A stretch of DNA of 52,905 nt, from assembly GCA_902802585.1 (NCBI GenBank), contig CADCMR010000019.1:1-52905 (forward strand), written 5' to 3'. Positions 52,823 to 52,905 of this stretch are shown here, piece by piece; the first letter of the stretch is position 1; each line of letters starts with the position of its first letter. The notes under the pieces are model-generated. The model did not search any database, was not told the origin of the DNA, and saw only the letters and a program-made list of their open reading frames with translations. The stretch comes from an uncultured bacterium (lineage in GTDB: Bacteria > Verrucomicrobiota > Lentisphaeria > Victivallales > UBA1829). The translations under genes and the position numbers were made by a program.

Positions 52823-52905
52823 CTAAATAGAAGCAATCTTTCTCAAAACTATTATGCTTGCTGCCAGTTGAAGGAGCGCCAAATAGGATGAGGTTGTTTT
52901 CTCGA
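52823..52905 (-). mobile_element. C-terminal fragment of an IS5-like transposase (runs off the window)
   Basis: On the minus strand the frame enters at the window edge and ends in EKTTSSYLALLQLAASIIVL followed by RKIASI and TAG. The pattern ERT/EKTxxSYLALLxLAxxII is what I know from the extreme C-terminus of IS5-family DDE transposases. The catalytic residues would lie outside the window, so whether the copy is intact cannot be judged. Base composition is lower in GC than its surroundings. Confidence 0.55.

Overview
The window reads like a chromosomal segment of a GC-rich member of the PVC superphylum. My best guess is Lentisphaerota (Victivallales-like). Three things suggest this: pseudopilins that start with RFTLIELLVV-type leaders lacking the usual Gly before the Phe, a large C39-like/AIDA/FG-GAP protein of the type I associate with Victivallis, and a small HTH-plus-acidic-linker protein whose C-terminal part I recall from PVC genomes. 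This placement is inference from recall, not a computed taxonomy. Most genes are ordinary housekeeping genes. No CRISPR array, prophage or integrative element is visible. The only mobile DNA is a 27-codon fragment of an IS5-like transposase at the right edge.

Layout, left to right. 1-5.3 kb: a 5'-truncated Gly-rich repeat protein (+), then argG-ppk-mazG (-). 5.3-10.4 kb: a hairpin repeat, a 951-aa C39-peptidase/CARDB/AIDA/FG-GAP protein (-) and a large lipoprotein (-). 10.6-12.3 kb: a small PVC-type protein and an MscS channel (+). 12.5-15.3 kb: pta, a six-unit 23-residue repeat protein and a DUF3237-like secreted protein split by a Gly/Pro-rich insertion (-). 15.5-16.5 kb: tRNA-Leu(GAG) and a membrane-anchored Pro-rich protein (+). 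16.5-26.3 kb: recC-recB-recD and an MBL-fold hydrolase (-). 26.5-31 kb: gcvT-gcvH-gcvPA-gcvPB (+). 31.1-37.0 kb: metY-dtd-dxr-rseP-ispG (+). 37.1-39.6 kb: two pseudopilins and a RicT/PSP1 protein (+). 39.7-45 kb: hisF-maeB-panC and an NSS transporter carrying a C-terminal LamG-like domain (+). 45-47.9 kb: a flavodoxin lipoprotein, an Fe-S-type flavoprotein, an EI24/CysZ-like membrane protein (+) and a lipoprotein with a rubredoxin-like knuckle (-). 48-52.9 kb: a GH5 glycosidase and a GNAT (+), a Gfo/Idh/MocA oxidoreductase with a membrane protein (-), a duplicated DUF6694-like lipoprotein (+) and the IS fragment (-).

Functionally the window joins central metabolism (glycine cleavage, Pta, malic enzyme, methionine, arginine, histidine, pantothenate and isoprenoid steps) with RecBCD repair and a rich extracytoplasmic repertoire. 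The least familiar content is protein architecture: the 23-residue repeat protein, the DUF3237 domain interrupted by low-complexity sequence, the NSS-LamG fusion, and redox proteins placed outside the membrane by lipoprotein signals.

Regulation is unusually readable. More than a dozen promoters follow one pattern, TTGAAA/TTGATT-N16-17-TATAGT/TATATT, on both strands at the expected place. Two carry operator-like palindromes, at 8356-8369 and 51686-51704. Several intrinsic terminators are also clear. Coordinates for starts were moved from the longest open frame to the best-supported start where a ribosome binding site, promoter or operon overlap decided it.
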